This document shows positions 5,912-7,559 of a stretch of DNA of 7,559 nt, in pieces. The stretch comes from Prevotellaceae bacterium. Its GTDB lineage: Bacteria > Bacteroidota > Bacteroidia > Bacteroidales > Paludibacteraceae. The stretch lies in assembly GCA_031255055.1 (NCBI GenBank), contig JAIRTG010000017.1, positions 1-7,559 on the forward strand, written 5' to 3'. The translations under genes were made by a program, and so were the position numbers. How positions within the stretch are numbered: position 1 is the first letter of the stretch; every line of letters starts with the position of its first letter. The notes under the pieces were generated by a model. That model had not been told where the DNA came from and made no database searches. It was given only the letters and a program-made list of their open reading frames with translations.

Positions 5912-7296
5912 TGAAAAAAGAACATGAACTTTTGTGGGGTCGCTGTCTCGGCGTGATAAAAGACAACATTAACGAATCTTCTTTCAATACATGGTTTTTA
6001 CCGATTGTACCCATACAATATGAAAATAAGATATTCGTCCTGCAGGTTCCCAGCCAGTTTTTCGTAGAATATATCGAAGAAAAATATATAGACCTGCTTC
6101 GTATGACCCTCCATCGCATAGTAGGAGTTGATACAGGTTTGGAATATCGCGTTCTCGTCGACAGAACAAGCGGAAAAGGCACTCAGATTCCCAGCGCAAA
6201 ACAAGACAATATTCCCGCAAAAAAACCGAGCACGTTTTCAAGCCCTTACAAAAAACAACAATTGCCCGAACTGGATCCACAGTTAAACTTCTCGCACAGT
6301 TTCAATAACCTGCTCGAAGGAGCAAGCAATAAACTGGCACGAACAGCCGGTATCAGCATTTCAAACGATCCGGGGAAAACAAGTTTCAACCCGCTGTTCA
6401 TATACGGGCAGTCAGGCGTGGGAAAAACGCACCTGGCAAACGCCATCGGCGTGATGACAAAACAATTGTACCCCGAAAAGCGAGTACTGTATGTTTCAGC
6501 CAACACATTTCAGATTCAATATACAGACGCGGTAAGAAACAACACGGCAAACGATTTCCTGAATTTTTATCAAACAATCGATGTACTGATTGTTGACGAT
6601 ATTCAGGAATTTGCAGGAAAAACAGGTACGCAAAACACGTTTTTCCATATTTTTAACCACCTGCAACGAACCGGTAAACAGTTAGTACTGGCTTCGGACC
6701 GCTCCCCGATTGTGATGACGGGTCTGGAACAGCGTCTGCTCACCCGCTTTAAATGGGGGCTGTCGGCCGAAATAGAAAAACCCGACCTCGAACTGCGTAA
6801 ATCCATCCTGCAGCACAAAATATATCACGACGGACTGGAAATCGACAACGAAGTAGTTGATTTCATCGCCGAACACGTTGTGGACAATGTCAGGGATTTG
6901 GAAGGAGTATTGGTATCGTTGCTGGCACATTCCACACTGACAAACGCCCCGATCGACGTAACACTTGCCGAAAAAATCATCAGCCGCATTGTGACCATCA
7001 GCCCGAAAATTACAACAGTTGAGAAAATCAGGGATTTTGTCTGCGACTATTTTGCGCTGTCGGTGGATCAAATCTCAACAAAAAGTCGCAAGCGCGAAGT
7101 GGTACAAGCCCGTCAAATTGCCATGTACCTGTCGAAACAACACACCAAAAACTCCCTGTCTTCAATCGGAAGTATCATCGGAAACCGCGACCATGCAACC
7201 GTATTGCACGCTTGTAAAACGGTTTCCGACCTGATGGAAATAGACAAAAATTTCAGGATGAGCGTCCGTGAAATAGAAGCAAAAATAAAACACTGA
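5908..7296 (+). CDS. dnaA: Chromosomal replication initiator protein DnaA
   Basis: DnaA binds DnaA boxes at oriC, assembles as an ATP-dependent filament and melts the origin; it also acts as a transcription regulator. The 462-residue product shows all four domains. Domain I (about 1-85) contains SSFNTWFLPI. A short variable linker II spans about 86-122. The AAA+ domain III (about 125-365) has Walker A GQSGVGKTH (167-175), Walker B VLIVDDIQEFAGK (226-238), sensor I LASDRSP (261-267), box VII LEQRLLTRFKWGL (273-285, arginine finger probably R280) and sensor II NVRDLEG (327-333, R329). Domain IV (about 366-462) carries the DNA-binding signature GNRDHATVLHACKTV (425-439). Translation may start at 5908 or at the next codon, 5911; no Shine-Dalgarno distinguishes them. 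Length is normal and the gene is intact. Its own AT-rich leader and promoter candidate suggest transcription independent of the upstream pair. Confidence 0.97.
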   Translation: MMKKEHELLWGRCLGVIKDNINESSFNTWFLPIVPIQYENKIFVLQVPSQFFVEYIEEKYIDLLRMTLHRIVGVDTGLEYRVLVDRTSGKGTQIPSAKQDNIPAKKPSTFSSPYKKQQLPELDPQLNFSHSFNNLLEGASNKLARTAGISISNDPGKTSFNPLFIYGQSGVGKTHLANAIGVMTKQLYPEKRVLYVSANTFQIQYTDAVRNNTANDFLNFYQTIDVLIVDDIQEFAGKTGTQNTFFHIFNHLQRTGKQLVLASDRSPIVMTGLEQRLLTRFKWGLSAEIEKPDLELRKSILQHKIYHDGLEIDNEVVDFIAEHVVDNVRDLEGVLVSLLAHSTLTNAPIDVTLAEKIISRIVTISPKITTVEKIRDFVCDYFALSVDQISTKSRKREVVQARQIAMYLSKQHTKNSLSSIGSIIGNRDHATVLHACKTVSDLMEIDKNFRMSVREIEAKIKH

Positions 7297-7380
7297 ATAA
7301 ATAATAGCCGACAATTCGACCCTGTCCGCCGGACGGCGTACCGGACGTTGGCGTCTTCCTTCAAGAAAGAGAAAGAGAAT

Positions 7381-7470
7381 TAGGGGGGGGAAGTCTCCCC
7401 CTCGCTTCAGCCCGCCTGCGGCGGTCTTCCGCTACCCCCTCTGCGGGGCGCTGCCCCGCAACGCCCCGTA
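7381..7470. repeat. GC-rich hairpin cluster after dnaA (REP-like, possible terminator)
   Basis: This 90-bp stretch is about 74% G+C by hand count, in sharp contrast to the genes and the AT-rich leader. It holds three consecutive inverted repeats: GGGGGA/TCCCCC (7386-7391 with 7396-7401, 4-base loop), CCGCC/GGCGG (7412-7416 with 7420-7424, 3-base loop) and TGCGGGGC/GCCCCGCA (7442-7449 with 7453-7460, 3-base loop). No T-run follows the last stem, so it is not a classic intrinsic terminator, but such stems could stop or protect the dnaA transcript end. The GC-rich, multi-hairpin, intergenic character is that of an interspersed REP-like element. The 84 bases before it (7297-7380) hold a repeated CCGGACG (7329-7335, 7341-7347) and a purine-rich run, and no gene. 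Confidence 0.6.
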
Positions 7471-7485
7471 AGACAGTGAAGAATG

Positions 7486-7513
7486 AAGAGTGATTAGTGT
7501 TTAGTGATTAGTG
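7486..7513. repeat. Degenerate heptamer repeat (ATTAGTG), right copy
   Basis: Units AAGAGTG (7486-7492, degenerate), ATTAGTG (7493-7499), TTTAGTG (7500-7506) and ATTAGTG (7507-7513) follow one another. Positions 7489-7511 match 4-26 exactly and in the same orientation. The motif AGACAGTG also recurs close to both copies (29-36 and 7471-7478). This supports a dispersed intergenic repeat family rather than chance. Confidence 0.75.
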
Positions 7514-7539
7514 AAAGTCCCAAAAAGCAACTCATCACA

Positions 7540-7556
7540 TTGCCCTCTAAGGGCAA
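7540..7556. repeat. Small hairpin TTGCCC/GGGCAA at the right edge
   Basis: TTGCCC (7540-7545) and GGGCAA (7551-7556) form a perfect 6-bp stem with a 5-base loop. No T-run is seen before the window ends. It could belong to the composite repeat block or be a terminator for a gene beyond the edge. Confidence 0.5.
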
Positions 7557-7559
7557 CCT

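Noticed and set aside
6682..7071. Minus-strand ORF of 129 codons inside dnaA
   Set aside because: It is antisense to the conserved AAA+ and DNA-binding regions of dnaA; a shadow frame.
4..7511. Mobile element or genomic island bounded by direct repeats
   Set aside because: The enclosed genes are core envelope and replication genes. No transposase, integrase or target duplication pattern is seen.
7494..7559. Minus-strand frame open from the right edge to a TAA at 7496-7494, possibly the tail of a neighbouring gene
   Set aside because: Only 21 codons are visible, and the frame runs through the heptamer repeat and the TTGCCC hairpin. It is more likely repeat DNA than coding, but the edge prevents a firm decision.

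Overview
The window comes from a Gram-negative member of the Bacteroidota, most likely order Bacteroidales. The evidence is a Bacteroidota-type LptD, a DnaA with motif variants typical of that phylum as I know it, TAnnTTTG (-7 type) promoter elements, and A-rich start regions without Shine-Dalgarno sequences. The genus cannot be read from the sequence.

Layout. Positions 1-374 hold no convincing gene. They contain a short run of TTAGTGA-type heptamers (1-28) and a 21-bp minisatellite with a higher-order structure (135-340). On the minus strand, 375-3236 encodes LptD, the outer-membrane LPS translocon. A divergent intergenic region (3237-3438) has one perfect TAnnTTTG element facing each way. 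On the plus strand follow a secreted N-acetylmuramoyl-L-alanine amidase with a SPOR-like tail (3439-4554) and, 48 bp later, a membrane-anchored MCE/MlaD-family lipid-transport protein (4603-5520), probably one operon. Then comes a 387-bp leader of about 27% GC (5521-5907) and dnaA (5908-7296). Positions 7297-7559 hold no convincing gene; they are a mosaic of GC-rich hairpins, a second heptamer run identical over 23 bp to the one at the left edge, and another small hairpin.

Function. The first three genes all serve the cell envelope: LPS insertion (LptD), septal peptidoglycan cleavage (amidase) and phospholipid movement between membranes (MCE protein). dnaA, the replication initiator, has its own leader and probably its own promoter. 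All four genes are intact core genes.

I do not see a new defence, mobile or biosynthetic system. The unexplained material is intergenic: the 21-bp array, open as a heptad-repeat reading frame that overlaps the end of lptD, and the composite repeat block after dnaA.
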